A stretch of 64,000 bases of DNA from Rhodobacter sp. Har01 (GCF_020564565.1 NZ_JAJCTD010000001.1:372001-436000), one strand, 5' to 3'; counted from the first letter of the stretch, positions 1-8,666 are shown. Program-made: numbers and translations. The notes: generated from the sequence alone by a model not told the origin.

Positions 1-37
1 GCTGTGGGACGCGAAGAACGAGCGCTTGCGCGCGTGA
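1..37 (+). CDS. 3' end of an upstream gene (likely GcvT-type dehydrogenase)
   Basis: Only the last eleven codons are inside the window. They read LWDAKNERLRA followed by TGA at 35-37. The ending resembles the C-terminus of the next gene (MYDPKSERVKA) and the usual ending of dimethylglycine/sarcosine dehydrogenases that carry a glycine-cleavage T domain. The inference is a second flavoprotein of this family just upstream, in the same orientation. The evidence is short, so this is a suggestion only. Confidence 0.45.
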   Translation, partial: LWDAKNERLRA

Positions 38-44
38 CCGGCCG

Positions 45-67
45 CCGGGGGGCTTTCTGCCCCCCGG
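45..67 (+). terminator. GC-rich hairpin after the upstream gene
   Basis: Arms CCGGGGGGC (45-53) and GCCCCCCGG (59-67) enclose a five-base loop. A further C run and GAGGATATTTT follow at 68-85. A GC hairpin followed by GGATATTT is common after genes in Rhodobacterales, from memory. It probably ends or trims the upstream transcript. Confidence 0.55.
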
Positions 68-108
68 ACCCCCCGAGGATATTTTCAGACAGATGAAAGA
101 CGGAAGAG

Positions 109-2565
109 ATGGCTGAGATTCCGACGAAGGCGCAGGCGGTGGTGATCGGGGGCGGGGTCTCGGGCTGTTCGGTGGCCTATCACCTGGCCCGGGCGGGCTG
201 GGAGGTGGTGCTGCTGGAGCGCAAGCGGCTGACGTGTGGCACCACCTGGCATGCGGCGGGGCTGATCGGGCAGTTGCGGGCGAACCAGAACATGACGCGG
301 TTGGCGAAGTATTCGGCCGAGTTGTATTACCGGCTGGAGGCCGAGACCGGGGTTGCGACGGGCATGAAGCGCGTCGGCTCGATGACCGTGGCGCTGACCG
401 AGGACCGGATGCAGGAGATCCTGCGGCAGGCCACGGTGGCCAAGATCTTCGGCATCGAGGTGAACCGGTTGTCGCCGGCCGAGGTGAAGGCCTTGTATCC
501 GCTGCTGAACACCGACGGCGTGGTCGGCGGGGTGCATATTCCCAATGACGGGCAATGCGATCCGGCCAACATCACCATGGCGCTGGCCAAGGGCGCGCGG
601 ATGGCGGGCGCGCGGGTCATCGAGGGCGTCAAGGTGACCGGGGTGACGGAAGGCGCCGCGCCGGGCGGGCAGCGGCGGGTGACCGGGGTGAACTATGTCG
701 GGCCGGACGGGCCGGGGCGGATCGAGGCCGTTGTGGTGGTGAACTGCGGCGGCATGTGGGGGCGCGACCTGGCGGCCGCGAGCGGCGTGACGGTGCCCTT
801 GCACGCCGCCGAGCATTTCTACCTGGTGACCGAGCCGGTGCCGGGTCTGGGCGACATGCCTGTGCTGCGGCTGGTGGACGAATGCGCCTATTACAAGTCG
901 GACGCCGGCAAGATGATGATCGGGGCCTTCGAGCCGAAGGCCAAGCCCTGGGGCATGGGCGGCATCCGCGAGGATTTCGAGTTCGACACGCTGCCCGAGG
1001 ACTGGGACCACTTCTCGCCCATTCTGGAAATGGCGATGAACCGGATGCCGCTGTTCCAGACCACCGGCATTCACACCTTCTTCAATGGCCCGGAAAGTTT
1101 CACCCCCGACGACCGCTATTACCTTGGCCCGGCGCCGGAATTGGGCGGGTACTGGGTGGCGGCGGGCTACAACTCGATCGGGATCATCTCGTCCGGCGGG
1201 GCGGGGATGGCGCTGGCCGAGTGGATCACCGAGGGCGAGCCGCCGTTCGACCTCTGGGACGTGGACATCCGCCGGGCGCAGCCGTTCCAGAGGAACCGGA
1301 AGTACCTGCAGGAGCGGGTGAGCGAGACGCTGGGCCTGCTCTACGCCGACCACTACCCCTATCGGCAGGTGGAAACCTCGCGCGGGGTGCGGCGGACGCC
1401 GCTGCACGAGGCGCTGAAGGCGCGCGGCGCGGTGTTCGGCGAGGTGGCGGGCTGGGAGCGGGCGAACTGGTTCGCCGAGCCGGGGCAGGAGCGGGCGTAT
1501 CGCTATGCCTGGGGCCGGCAGAACTGGTTTGCCAACCAGAAGGCCGAGCACATGGCGGTGCGGACGGGCGTGGGCCTGTTCGACATGACCAGCTTCGGCA
1601 AGATCCGGGTCGAGGGGCGCGATGCCTGCGCCTTCCTCAACCGGGTCTGTTCGGCCGAGATGGACGTGGCCCCGGGGCGCATCGTCTACACCATGATGCT
1701 GAACGGCCGCGGCGGCATCGAGGCCGACCTGACGGTGACGCGACTGAGCGAGCGGGCCTATCTGCTGGTGGTGCCGGGGGCGACCCTGCAGCGCAACCTG
1801 GCCTGGCTGCGCGGGCATCTGGCCGAGGATTTCGCCGTGGTGACCGATGTCACCGCCGGGGAGGCGGTGCTGTGCGTGATGGGGCCGAAGTCGCGCGAGG
1901 TGATGCAGGCGGTGTCGCCCGACGAATTCTCGAACGCGGCGCATCCCTTTGGGACGGCGCGGGAAATCGAGATCGGCATGGGGCTGGCCCGGGCGCATCG
2001 GGTGACCTACGTGGGCGAGCTGGGCTGGGAAATCTACCCCTCGGCCGACCAGGCGGCGCATGTGTTCGAGACGCTGATGGCGGCGGGCGAGGGGCTGGGG
2101 CTGAAGCTGTGCGGGCTGCACGCGCTGGATTCCTGCCGGATCGAGAAGGCCTACCGGCACTGGGGCCATGACATCACCGACGAGGACCATGTGCTGGAGG
2201 CGGGCCTGGGGTTCACGGTCAGCCGGAAGAAGACCGGCTTCCTGGGCCGCGAGGCGGTGCTGCGGAAGGCCGAGGCGGGGTTGTCGCGGCGGCTGCTGCA
2301 GTTCCGGCTGACCGACCCGGAGCCGCTGTTGTTCCACAACGAGGCCCTGGTGCGGGATGGGCGCATCGTTGGGCCGGTGACCTCTGGCAACTACGGGCAT
2401 TTCCTTGGGGGGGCGATCGGGATGGGCTATGTGCCCTGTGCCGGCGAGAGCGAGGCCGAGGTGCTGGGATCGGTCTACGAGATCGAGGTGGCCGGGGTGC
2501 GGCATGCGGCCGAGGCGAGCCTGGCGCCGATGTACGATCCGAAATCGGAACGGGTGAAGGCATGA
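109..2565 (+). CDS. FAD-dependent dimethylglycine/sarcosine dehydrogenase-like protein
   Basis: This 818-residue protein has the layout of dimethylglycine and sarcosine dehydrogenases. An N-terminal DAO-type FAD fold carries the nucleotide motif GGGVSG at residues 14-19. The motif TTWHAAGL follows at 45-52; its histidine is the covalent FAD-attachment residue in this family. The C-terminal half is a GcvT aminomethyltransferase-like domain that in characterised members binds tetrahydrofolate and captures the formaldehyde unit. The expected reaction is oxidative N-demethylation of a methylated amine in the cytoplasm. The stop overlaps the next start by four bases, so the two are translationally coupled. 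The exact substrate cannot be read from sequence. Confidence 0.88.
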   Translation: MAEIPTKAQAVVIGGGVSGCSVAYHLARAGWEVVLLERKRLTCGTTWHAAGLIGQLRANQNMTRLAKYSAELYYRLEAETGVATGMKRVGSMTVALTEDRMQEILRQATVAKIFGIEVNRLSPAEVKALYPLLNTDGVVGGVHIPNDGQCDPANITMALAKGARMAGARVIEGVKVTGVTEGAAPGGQRRVTGVNYVGPDGPGRIEAVVVVNCGGMWGRDLAAASGVTVPLHAAEHFYLVTEPVPGLGDMPVLRLVDECAYYKSDAGKMMIGAFEPKAKPWGMGGIREDFEFDTLPEDWDHFSPILEMAMNRMPLFQTTGIHTFFNGPESFTPDDRYYLGPAPELGGYWVAAGYNSIGIISSGGAGMALAEWITEGEPPFDLWDVDIRRAQPFQRNRKYLQERVSETLGLLYADHYPYRQVETSRGVRRTPLHEALKARGAVFGEVAGWERANWFAEPGQERAYRYAWGRQNWFANQKAEHMAVRTGVGLFDMTSFGKIRVEGRDACAFLNRVCSAEMDVAPGRIVYTMMLNGRGGIEADLTVTRLSERAYLLVVPGATLQRNLAWLRGHLAEDFAVVTDVTAGEAVLCVMGPKSREVMQAVSPDEFSNAAHPFGTAREIEIGMGLARAHRVTYVGELGWEIYPSADQAAHVFETLMAAGEGLGLKLCGLHALDSCRIEKAYRHWGHDITDEDHVLEAGLGFTVSRKKTGFLGREAVLRKAEAGLSRRLLQFRLTDPEPLLFHNEALVRDGRIVGPVTSGNYGHFLGGAIGMGYVPCAGESEAEVLGSVYEIEVAGVRHAAEASLAPMYDPKSERVKA

Positions 2566-3389
2566 CCCTGGCAGCGCGCCACCAGGCCTTTCACGACTTG
2601 CACCAAAGCGGGTGTTTCGTCATTCCGAACCCATGGGATGCCGGCTCGGCCCGGATGATGGCGGCACTTGGCGCGCGTGCTCTGGCGACGTCTTCCGCGG
2701 CACATGCCTTCACGCTGGGGCGCGCGGACGGGGGTGTCACGCGGGACGAAGCGCTGGCCCATGCGGCCGACCTGCTGGCGGCGACGCCGCTGCCGGTGTC
2801 GGGCGACTTCGAGGACGGGTTCGGCGAGGCGCCGGAGGACGTGGCCGCGACGGTGCGGCTGGCCGGCGAGGTGGGACTGTCGGGCTGTTCCATCGAGGAT
2901 ACCACGAACCGGGACGGGTTTTCGGCCTATGGCTTCGAGCAGGCCGTCGAGCGGGTACGTGCCGGGGCGGCGGCGGCGCGGGCGCTGGGGCGGCCCTTCG
3001 TCTTTTGCGCCCGGGCGGACGGGGTGATGAACGGGCTTTACGACCTAGCCGAGGGCATCCGCCGGTTGCAGGCCTTCGAGGCGGCGGGGGCGGACCTGCT
3101 GTACCTGCCGGTGCCGCCGGGGCGGGCCGAACTGGCGCAGGTGCTGGCCTCGGTCACCAGGCCGGTGAACGCGCTGGCGGCCGGGCCGCTGAAGGCGCTG
3201 ACGGTTGCGGACCTGGCGGCAATGGGGGTGCGACGCATCTCGACCGGCAGCCAGATCGCGCGGGCCACGCATGCGGTGATCCGCGACTCGGTGGTGGCGA
3301 TGCTGGGGGCGGGGTCGTTCGCGCCGCTGGCGGCGGCGGCGTCCGGAGACGAAATCGACGCGCTGCTGCGGCAGGGGGCCGGACAATGA
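2562..3389 (+). CDS. isocitrate lyase / PEP mutase family protein
   Basis: This 275-residue single-domain TIM-barrel protein belongs to the PEP mutase/isocitrate lyase superfamily. The acidic metal-binding stretch GDFEDGFG lies near residues 79-86 and SIEDTTNRDG near 110-119. FCARADG follows. The KKCGH catalytic motif of true isocitrate lyase is absent, so a small C-C or C-P lyase or decarboxylase role is more likely. It starts inside the stop of the dehydrogenase gene and ends inside the start of the MttB-like gene, which argues for one operon. The substrate is unknown. Confidence 0.8.
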   Translation: MTLAARHQAFHDLHQSGCFVIPNPWDAGSARMMAALGARALATSSAAHAFTLGRADGGVTRDEALAHAADLLAATPLPVSGDFEDGFGEAPEDVAATVRLAGEVGLSGCSIEDTTNRDGFSAYGFEQAVERVRAGAAAARALGRPFVFCARADGVMNGLYDLAEGIRRLQAFEAAGADLLYLPVPPGRAELAQVLASVTRPVNALAAGPLKALTVADLAAMGVRRISTGSQIARATHAVIRDSVVAMLGAGSFAPLAAAASGDEIDALLRQGAGQ

Positions 3390-4960
3390 GCGAAGGGAAA
3401 CCGCAGATGAACGATCTGGGCGAGGCTTGCGAACCGGCACGAGCGCGGCGGTCGGGGGGGCGGTCGGCGCGGGTGGCGCTGCGGGCGGCGCCACTGGCTG
3501 ACGACGTGCGGCCGGTGCGGCCGGGGATGCCGGGCGGGCGGTATCGGCCGCTGGACCCGGCCGGGGTGGAGCGGATTCACCAATCGGCGCTGCAGGCACT
3601 GGAGGAGATCGGGCTTTCCAACGCTCCGGCAAGCGGGGTGGAGATTCTGACCGGGGCGGGGGCCATCCAGGGCGACGACGGGCGGATAAGGTTTCCGCGC
3701 GCACTTGTCGAGGACATGCTGGCGGTGGCGGGGCGCAACATCACGCTGCACGCGCGCGATCCGAAGTTCGACCTGCAGCTGTCGGGGACCAACGTGCATT
3801 TCGGCACCGCAGGGGCGGCGGTGCATGTGGTGGACCTGGAGCGGAACGAATACCGCGACAGCACCGCGCAAGACCTGCATGACGCGGCACGGATCGTGCA
3901 GAACCTTGACAACGTTCACTTCTACCAGCGGACCATGGTCTGCCGGGATGTGGTGGACAACAAGGAGATGGACCTCAACACGCTTTATGCCTGCCTTGCC
4001 GGCACCACCAAGCACGTCGGCACCAGCATCTTCGACCCCGACCATGTGGCCGATTGCTTCGAGATGCTGCACATGGTGGCGGGGGGCGAGGCGGCCTGGC
4101 GCGATCGGCCCTTCGTCAGCAACTCGAACTGCTTTGTCGTGCCGCCGATGAAGTTCGCCGAGGAATCCTGCAAGGTGATGGAGGATTGCATCCGCCGCGG
4201 CATGCCGATGCTGCTGTTGTCGGCGGGGCAGGCCGGGGCCACCGCGCCGGCGCCGATCGCGCTGGCCATCGTGCAGGCGGTGGCGGAATGCCTCGCGGGC
4301 GTGGTCTACGTCAACGCCATCCGGCCCGGCGCTCCGGCGATCTTCGGCACCTGGCCATTTGTCAGCGACCTGCGGACCGGGGCCATGTCGGGCGGATCGG
4401 CCGAGCAAGCGCTGCTGACCGTGGGCTGTGCGCAGATGCACCGGTTCTATGACCTGCCGGGGGGGGCGGCGAGCGGCATTTCCGACAGCAAGCTGCCCGA
4501 CATGCAGGCGGGCTGGGAGCAGGCGATCACCAACACCCTTGCCGGCCTGTCGGGGCTGAACATGTGCTATGAGGCGGTGGGGATGCATGCCTCGCTGCTG
4601 GGCTTTTCCCTGGAAAGCCTTGTGCTGGGCGACGATATCCTGGGCCAGGTGATGCGGTTGGTGCGCGGCATCGACGTGACCGAGGATTCCACCAGCATCG
4701 AGGCGATGAAGCAGGTTTGCCTGGGCGGGCCGGGGCATTATCTGGGCAGCGACCAGACCCTGCGGCTGATGCAGACGGAATACATCTACCCCACGCTTGG
4801 CAACCGGATGAGCCCGAAGGAATGGGTCGAGGCCGGCAAGCCGCAACTGTTGGACCGTGCCATCGCGCGCAAGAACGAAATCCTTGCCAAGGCGGGGTGC
4901 ATGGTGGACGCTGAAATCGACCGCGCCATCCGTGAAAAGTTCAATATCTACTTCAAGTGA
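3386..4960 (+). CDS. trimethylamine methyltransferase (MttB) family protein, non-pyrrolysine
   Basis: This 524-residue protein belongs to the MttB/COG5598 family. Members transfer a methyl group from quaternary or tertiary amines to a corrinoid protein; known non-pyrrolysine members act on glycine betaine, proline betaine or carnitine. The frame is read through with no in-frame amber codon, so it is not the archaeal-type pyrrolysine enzyme. The start at 3386 is inside the previous stop (ATGA). Another ATG lies seven codons on, at 3407. The first 45 residues are Arg/Ala-rich and probably disordered. No corrinoid-binding protein is encoded in the window, so the methyl acceptor is unclear. Confidence 0.85.
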   Translation: MSEGKPQMNDLGEACEPARARRSGGRSARVALRAAPLADDVRPVRPGMPGGRYRPLDPAGVERIHQSALQALEEIGLSNAPASGVEILTGAGAIQGDDGRIRFPRALVEDMLAVAGRNITLHARDPKFDLQLSGTNVHFGTAGAAVHVVDLERNEYRDSTAQDLHDAARIVQNLDNVHFYQRTMVCRDVVDNKEMDLNTLYACLAGTTKHVGTSIFDPDHVADCFEMLHMVAGGEAAWRDRPFVSNSNCFVVPPMKFAEESCKVMEDCIRRGMPMLLLSAGQAGATAPAPIALAIVQAVAECLAGVVYVNAIRPGAPAIFGTWPFVSDLRTGAMSGGSAEQALLTVGCAQMHRFYDLPGGAASGISDSKLPDMQAGWEQAITNTLAGLSGLNMCYEAVGMHASLLGFSLESLVLGDDILGQVMRLVRGIDVTEDSTSIEAMKQVCLGGPGHYLGSDQTLRLMQTEYIYPTLGNRMSPKEWVEAGKPQLLDRAIARKNEILAKAGCMVDAEIDRAIREKFNIYFK

Positions 4961-4967
4961 GGCTCCG

Positions 4968-6398
4968 ATGACCCCGAAAAACATGACAAAATTCTATATT
5001 GGAGGGGCCTGGGTCGAGCCGCTGTCGGATGCCCGGATGGATGTGGAGAACCCGGCGACCGAGGAAATCGTCTGCGAAGTGGCGATGGGCAACGCGGCCG
5101 ATGCCGACCGCGCCATCGCCGCGGCCCGCGCCGCCTTTGATGCCTGGACGGTAACGCCGCTTGCCGACCGCATCGCCCTGGTGAAGCGTATCCTTGAGGT
5201 CTACAACGCGAAGTACGAGGAACTCGCCCAGGTCATGTCGACCGAGATGGGCGCGCCGATCACCTGGGCGCGCGAGGCGCAGGCCTGGGCCGGGCAGGTG
5301 CATATCGAAAGCACCATCAAGGCCGCCGAGCAGATGACCTGGGAATACATGCGCGGCGACACCCGCATCGTGCACGAAGGCATCGGCGTCTGCGCCCTGA
5401 TCACGCCCTGGAACTGGCCGATGAACCAGATCGCGTGCAAGGTTGCTCCGGCCCTGATCGCGGGCTGCACCGTAGTGCTGAAACCTTCGGAAATCGCGCC
5501 CTTGTCGGGGGTTCTTTTCGCGGAAATCTGCCATGACGCGGGTGTTCCGGCTGGCGTTTTCAACCTGGTGAACGGCACCGGGCCTGAGGTTGGGACCCGT
5601 CTGTCGGCACACCCCGAGGTGGACATGGTCAGCTTCACCGGCTCGACCCGGGCCGGGACGGCGGTCGCGGCGGCGGCGGCGCCGACGGTCAAGCGGGTGG
5701 CACAGGAACTGGGCGGCAAGTCGCCCAACATCATCCTGGCCTCGGCCGACCTTCTGGCGGCGGTGAAGGGGGGCGTCGAGGGCTGCTTCGGCAATACCGG
5801 ACAAAGCTGCGATGCGCCAACCCGGATGTTCGTGCATCGCAGCCAGCACGATCAGGCCCTGGTCCATGCCAGGGCGGCGGCCGAGGCTGTGGTCGTGGGC
5901 GACCCGCGCGACACCGCAACCACCATGGGGCCGCTGGTCTCGAAGCTGCAGTTCGACAAGGTGCAGCGGCTGATCCAGGCGGGGATCGACGAGGGCGCGA
6001 CGCTGGTCTGCGGCGGGATCGGGCGTCCGGCGGGGATGAACCGCGGCTGGTTCGTGCGGCCGACGATCTTTGGCAACGTCACCAACGAGATGACCGTCTC
6101 GCGTGAGGAAATCTTCGGGCCGGTGCTGGCGATCCTTCCGTATGACTCGCTGGATGAGGCGGTGGCGATGGCCAATGACACGCCCTATGGCCTGGCCGCC
6201 TATATCGCCGGCCCGGTCGAGGAGGCACGGCCGCTGGCGCGGCGGCTGCGGGCAGGGACGGTGAACCTGAACTACCCGGCCTGGGATACCTTTGCGCCCT
6301 TCGGCGGCTACAAGCAGTCGGGCAACGGTCGCGAGTATGCCGACTGGGGCATCCATGACTTCTGCGAGGTCAAGGGCATCGTCGGCTGGGGGGCCTAG
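4968..6398 (+). CDS. NAD(P)-dependent aldehyde dehydrogenase
   Basis: This 476-residue aldehyde dehydrogenase oxidises an aldehyde to the acid. Family landmarks are TPWNWPMNQ (NAD-binding loop), FTGSTRAG, the general-base region QELGGKSPN and the catalytic cysteine in GQSCDAPTR. The motif EEIFGPVL is near the C-terminus. Start 4968 is chosen for the GTGAGG Shine-Dalgarno just before it; an alternative ATG lies at 4983. It begins seven bases after the MttB-like gene, so it is probably in the same operon, oxidising an aldehyde released from the methylated substrate. Confidence 0.9.
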   Translation: MTPKNMTKFYIGGAWVEPLSDARMDVENPATEEIVCEVAMGNAADADRAIAAARAAFDAWTVTPLADRIALVKRILEVYNAKYEELAQVMSTEMGAPITWAREAQAWAGQVHIESTIKAAEQMTWEYMRGDTRIVHEGIGVCALITPWNWPMNQIACKVAPALIAGCTVVLKPSEIAPLSGVLFAEICHDAGVPAGVFNLVNGTGPEVGTRLSAHPEVDMVSFTGSTRAGTAVAAAAAPTVKRVAQELGGKSPNIILASADLLAAVKGGVEGCFGNTGQSCDAPTRMFVHRSQHDQALVHARAAAEAVVVGDPRDTATTMGPLVSKLQFDKVQRLIQAGIDEGATLVCGGIGRPAGMNRGWFVRPTIFGNVTNEMTVSREEIFGPVLAILPYDSLDEAVAMANDTPYGLAAYIAGPVEEARPLARRLRAGTVNLNYPAWDTFAPFGGYKQSGNGREYADWGIHDFCEVKGIVGWGA

Positions 6399-6456
6399 GC
6401 GAAATCCGCAGGGATGGCGCGATTTCCAGGTTGGCAATCGGCAGGGGAGGAACGCG

Positions 6457-7356
6457 ATGAACTATGGCTACATCGGCCTTGGCAACCTGGGCGGGCATCT
6501 TGCGGCCAGCCTGATCCGCGCGGGCCACCAGGTCACGGTCTATGACCGCAACCCTGCGCTGGCCGCCCGCCATCGCGACATGGGGGCGGCGGTGGCCCGG
6601 TCGGTCAGCGAGTTGGCGGCGGCGGTGGACCATGTCTTCACCTGCCTGCCGAAGCCGGCAGCGTCCGAGGCGGTGCTGGCCGAACTGATGACCGGGTTGA
6701 AGCCGGGTGCGACCTGGATCGAGAACTCGACCCTGGGCCGCGATGACGTGCTGCGGCTGGCCGGGCTGGCGCGGGTGGGCGGCGTACGGATGCTGGAGGC
6801 GCCGGTCACCGGCGGCGTGCATCTGGCGGCGCGGGGCGAGATCACGGTGCTGGCGGGGGGCGAGCAGGAATTGTTCGACCTGCACCGCCCGACGCTGGAG
6901 GCGATGGGGAAGAAGATCTTCCACATGGGGCCCTTGGGCAGTGCCGCGGTGATCAAGGTCATCACCAACATGCTGGCCTTCATCCACCTGGTCGCGGATG
7001 GCGAGGCCTTGATGCTGGCCAAGCGGGGCGGGCTGGACCTGAAGACGGCGTGGGAGGCGATTGCGGCCTCATCGGGGACCAGTTTCGTGCATGAGACCGA
7101 GGGGCAGCTGATCCTGAACGGGTCCTATGACATCGCCTTCACCATGGACCTGGCGCTGAAGGACCTGGGCTTTGCCATGGGCTTCGGGCGCGAGTTCGGG
7201 GTGCCGCTGGATCTGGCTTCGATGACGGCGCAGACCTTCCTCAAGGGCAAGGCGGTCTATGGCGGCGAGGCGCAGTCGACCCAGATCGTCAAGCTGCTGG
7301 AGGATGCCCTGGGAACCGACCTGCGGGCGGCGGGGTTTCCGGCCCGGCTGGAATGA
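6457..7356 (+). CDS. 3-hydroxyisobutyrate dehydrogenase-like NAD(P) oxidoreductase
   Basis: This 299-residue protein belongs to the beta-hydroxyacid dehydrogenase family. It has the N-terminal Rossmann motif GLGNLGGHLA, the substrate-binding segment EAPVTGGVHLA and the catalytic lysine in AAVIKVITNM. It should oxidise a short beta-hydroxyacid, or reduce the matching semialdehyde, in the cytoplasm. The start at 6457 has a strong AGGGGAGG ribosome-binding site; an open frame extends further upstream but overlaps the aldehyde dehydrogenase. The position suggests it completes the same catabolic route. Confidence 0.85.
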   Translation: MNYGYIGLGNLGGHLAASLIRAGHQVTVYDRNPALAARHRDMGAAVARSVSELAAAVDHVFTCLPKPAASEAVLAELMTGLKPGATWIENSTLGRDDVLRLAGLARVGGVRMLEAPVTGGVHLAARGEITVLAGGEQELFDLHRPTLEAMGKKIFHMGPLGSAAVIKVITNMLAFIHLVADGEALMLAKRGGLDLKTAWEAIAASSGTSFVHETEGQLILNGSYDIAFTMDLALKDLGFAMGFGREFGVPLDLASMTAQTFLKGKAVYGGEAQSTQIVKLLEDALGTDLRAAGFPARLE

Positions 7357-7357
7357 G

Positions 7358-7439
7358 TGTCCCATGATGGGACAGGATTCGGCGCAAGCGAAATCAAAGG
7401 GTTGGCGAGCCAACTTAACGATCTGTTAAGGGTTGCGCC
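7358..7439 (+). promoter_or_regulatory. nested inverted repeats before the cystathionine gamma-lyase-like gene
   Basis: The 17-base palindrome TGTCCCAT-G-ATGGGACA lies at 7358-7374, directly after the preceding stop. From 7381 to 7439 an outer pair GGCGCAA (7381-7387) and TTGCGCC (7433-7439) encloses two hairpins: GTTGG/CCAAC at 7401-7414 and CTTAAC/GTTAAG at 7414-7430. The layout resembles a small multi-branch RNA or a set of operators. It does not match the SAM-II or SAM/SAH riboswitch patterns known to me. Function unknown. Confidence 0.4.
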
Positions 7440-7493
7440 GGTTTGCGGGGCGGGGAAGACTCGGGCCGCAAGGGCTTTGCCAAAGGTGCCGCC

Positions 7494-8600
7494 ATGACCG
7501 ATTCGCCCGAGGCCCGCGTCGCGCGGATGCTGCATCACCGCAAGGCGGCGTTGCAGCAGGGCGATCCGGTGGTGCCGCCGATCACGGCATCGGCCACCTT
7601 CCACCTGCCGCATGTGCAGGCGGGCGGGCAGGTCTATGGTCGCAACGGCAACCCCAGCTGGGAAGCGGTCGAGGCGCAACTGGCGATCCTGGAAGACGCC
7701 GAGACGGTCGGTTTTCCCAGCGGCATGGCGGCCATCGCGGCAGCGCTGTTCGCCACGCTGCGGGCCGGGGACCGGCTGGTGATCCCCTCGGACGGCTACT
7801 ACGTCACCCGAGTGCTGTCGCAGGGGTTCCTGAAGCCGCTTGGGGTCGAGGTGATTGGCCTGCCGACGCGGGCCTATGACAGCTCGGATTTCGCCGGGGC
7901 TGCGGTGGTCTATCTGGAGACGCCATCCAATCCGGGCCTTGACGTGGTGGACATCGCGGCGGTCGCAGCGCGGGCCAGGGCCGCGGGGGCGGTGGTCATT
8001 GCCGACAACACCACGATGACGCCGCTCCTGCAAAGGCCGCTGGACCTGGGCGCCGATCTGGTGGTGGCGGCCGACACCAAGGCGCCCTCGGGGCATTCGG
8101 ACGTGCTCTTCGGCCATGTCGCCGGGCGGGATGCGGCGCGGATGGCGCGGGTGCGCGACTGGCGGCGGATGGCCGGGGCGATTCCGGGGCCGTTCGAGGC
8201 CTTTCTGGTGCACCGGGGGCTGGAGACTCTGGAGCTGCGGCTGGAGCGGATGTGCGCCAGCGCCCAGAGGATTGCCGAGCGGCTGGCGGCGCATCCGGCG
8301 GTGCGCGGGGTGCGGTTCCCCGGTCTGCCGGGGGATGAGTCCTTTGCGGTTGCGCGGGCGCAGATGGCAGCGTCGGGGTTCCTGATCGGCTTCGAGCTGG
8401 CCGATGCAGGTGCGGCGGAGGGATTTCTGGCGCGCTGCCCGTTGATCGAGCAGACCACCAGCTTTGGCGCCACCCATACTTCGGGCGAGCGGCGGGCGCG
8501 CTGGGGCGATTCGGTTTCCGAGGGGTTCGTGCGGCTGTCGGTCGGGATCGAGCCGGTCGAGGTGCTGTGGGCGGCGATGGCCGAGGCGCTGGCGGGGTAG
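7494..8600 (+). CDS. cystathionine gamma-lyase family PLP enzyme
   Basis: This 368-residue protein belongs to the Cys/Met-metabolism PLP family. The cofactor region reads VIADNTTMTPLLQRPL and then AADTKAPSGHSDVLFG, in which the lysine forms the PLP aldimine. Members eliminate or exchange thiol groups at the gamma or beta carbon (cystathionine gamma-lyase, methionine gamma-lyase, O-acylhomoserine sulfhydrylases). Length is slightly below the usual 380-400. It is separated from the cluster upstream by a structured gap of about 140 bases, so it may be a separate unit. The exact reaction is not decidable here. Confidence 0.82.
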   Translation: MTDSPEARVARMLHHRKAALQQGDPVVPPITASATFHLPHVQAGGQVYGRNGNPSWEAVEAQLAILEDAETVGFPSGMAAIAAALFATLRAGDRLVIPSDGYYVTRVLSQGFLKPLGVEVIGLPTRAYDSSDFAGAAVVYLETPSNPGLDVVDIAAVAARARAAGAVVIADNTTMTPLLQRPLDLGADLVVAADTKAPSGHSDVLFGHVAGRDAARMARVRDWRRMAGAIPGPFEAFLVHRGLETLELRLERMCASAQRIAERLAAHPAVRGVRFPGLPGDESFAVARAQMAASGFLIGFELADAGAAEGFLARCPLIEQTTSFGATHTSGERRARWGDSVSEGFVRLSVGIEPVEVLWAAMAEALAG

Positions 8601-8607
8601 GGGAAGG

Positions 8608-8655
8608 CGATTTCCGAAGTCGGAAATCGCGCACGGAATTCGACTTCGAATTCCG
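8608..8655. repeat. 48-bp twin-hairpin element, copy 1
   Basis: Two 22-base inverted repeats are separated by the four bases CGCA. The first (8608-8629) has ten-base arms CGATTTCCGA/TCGGAAATCG around AG. The second (8634-8655) has arms CGGAATTCGA/TCGAATTCCG around CT. The apical hexamers GAAGTC and GACTTC are reverse complements of each other. It lies between the convergent ends of the PLP-enzyme gene and crtC. Matching copies are at 31971 and 36078. Confidence 0.9.
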
Positions 8656-8666
8656 GTTCCCTGCCG

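Noticed and set aside
2562-3389. True isocitrate lyase
   Set aside because: It is half the usual length and lacks the KKCGH catalytic motif.
3386-4960. Pyrrolysine-containing trimethylamine methyltransferase
   Set aside because: The reading frame has no internal TAG, and no pyl genes are present, so it is the non-pyrrolysine type.
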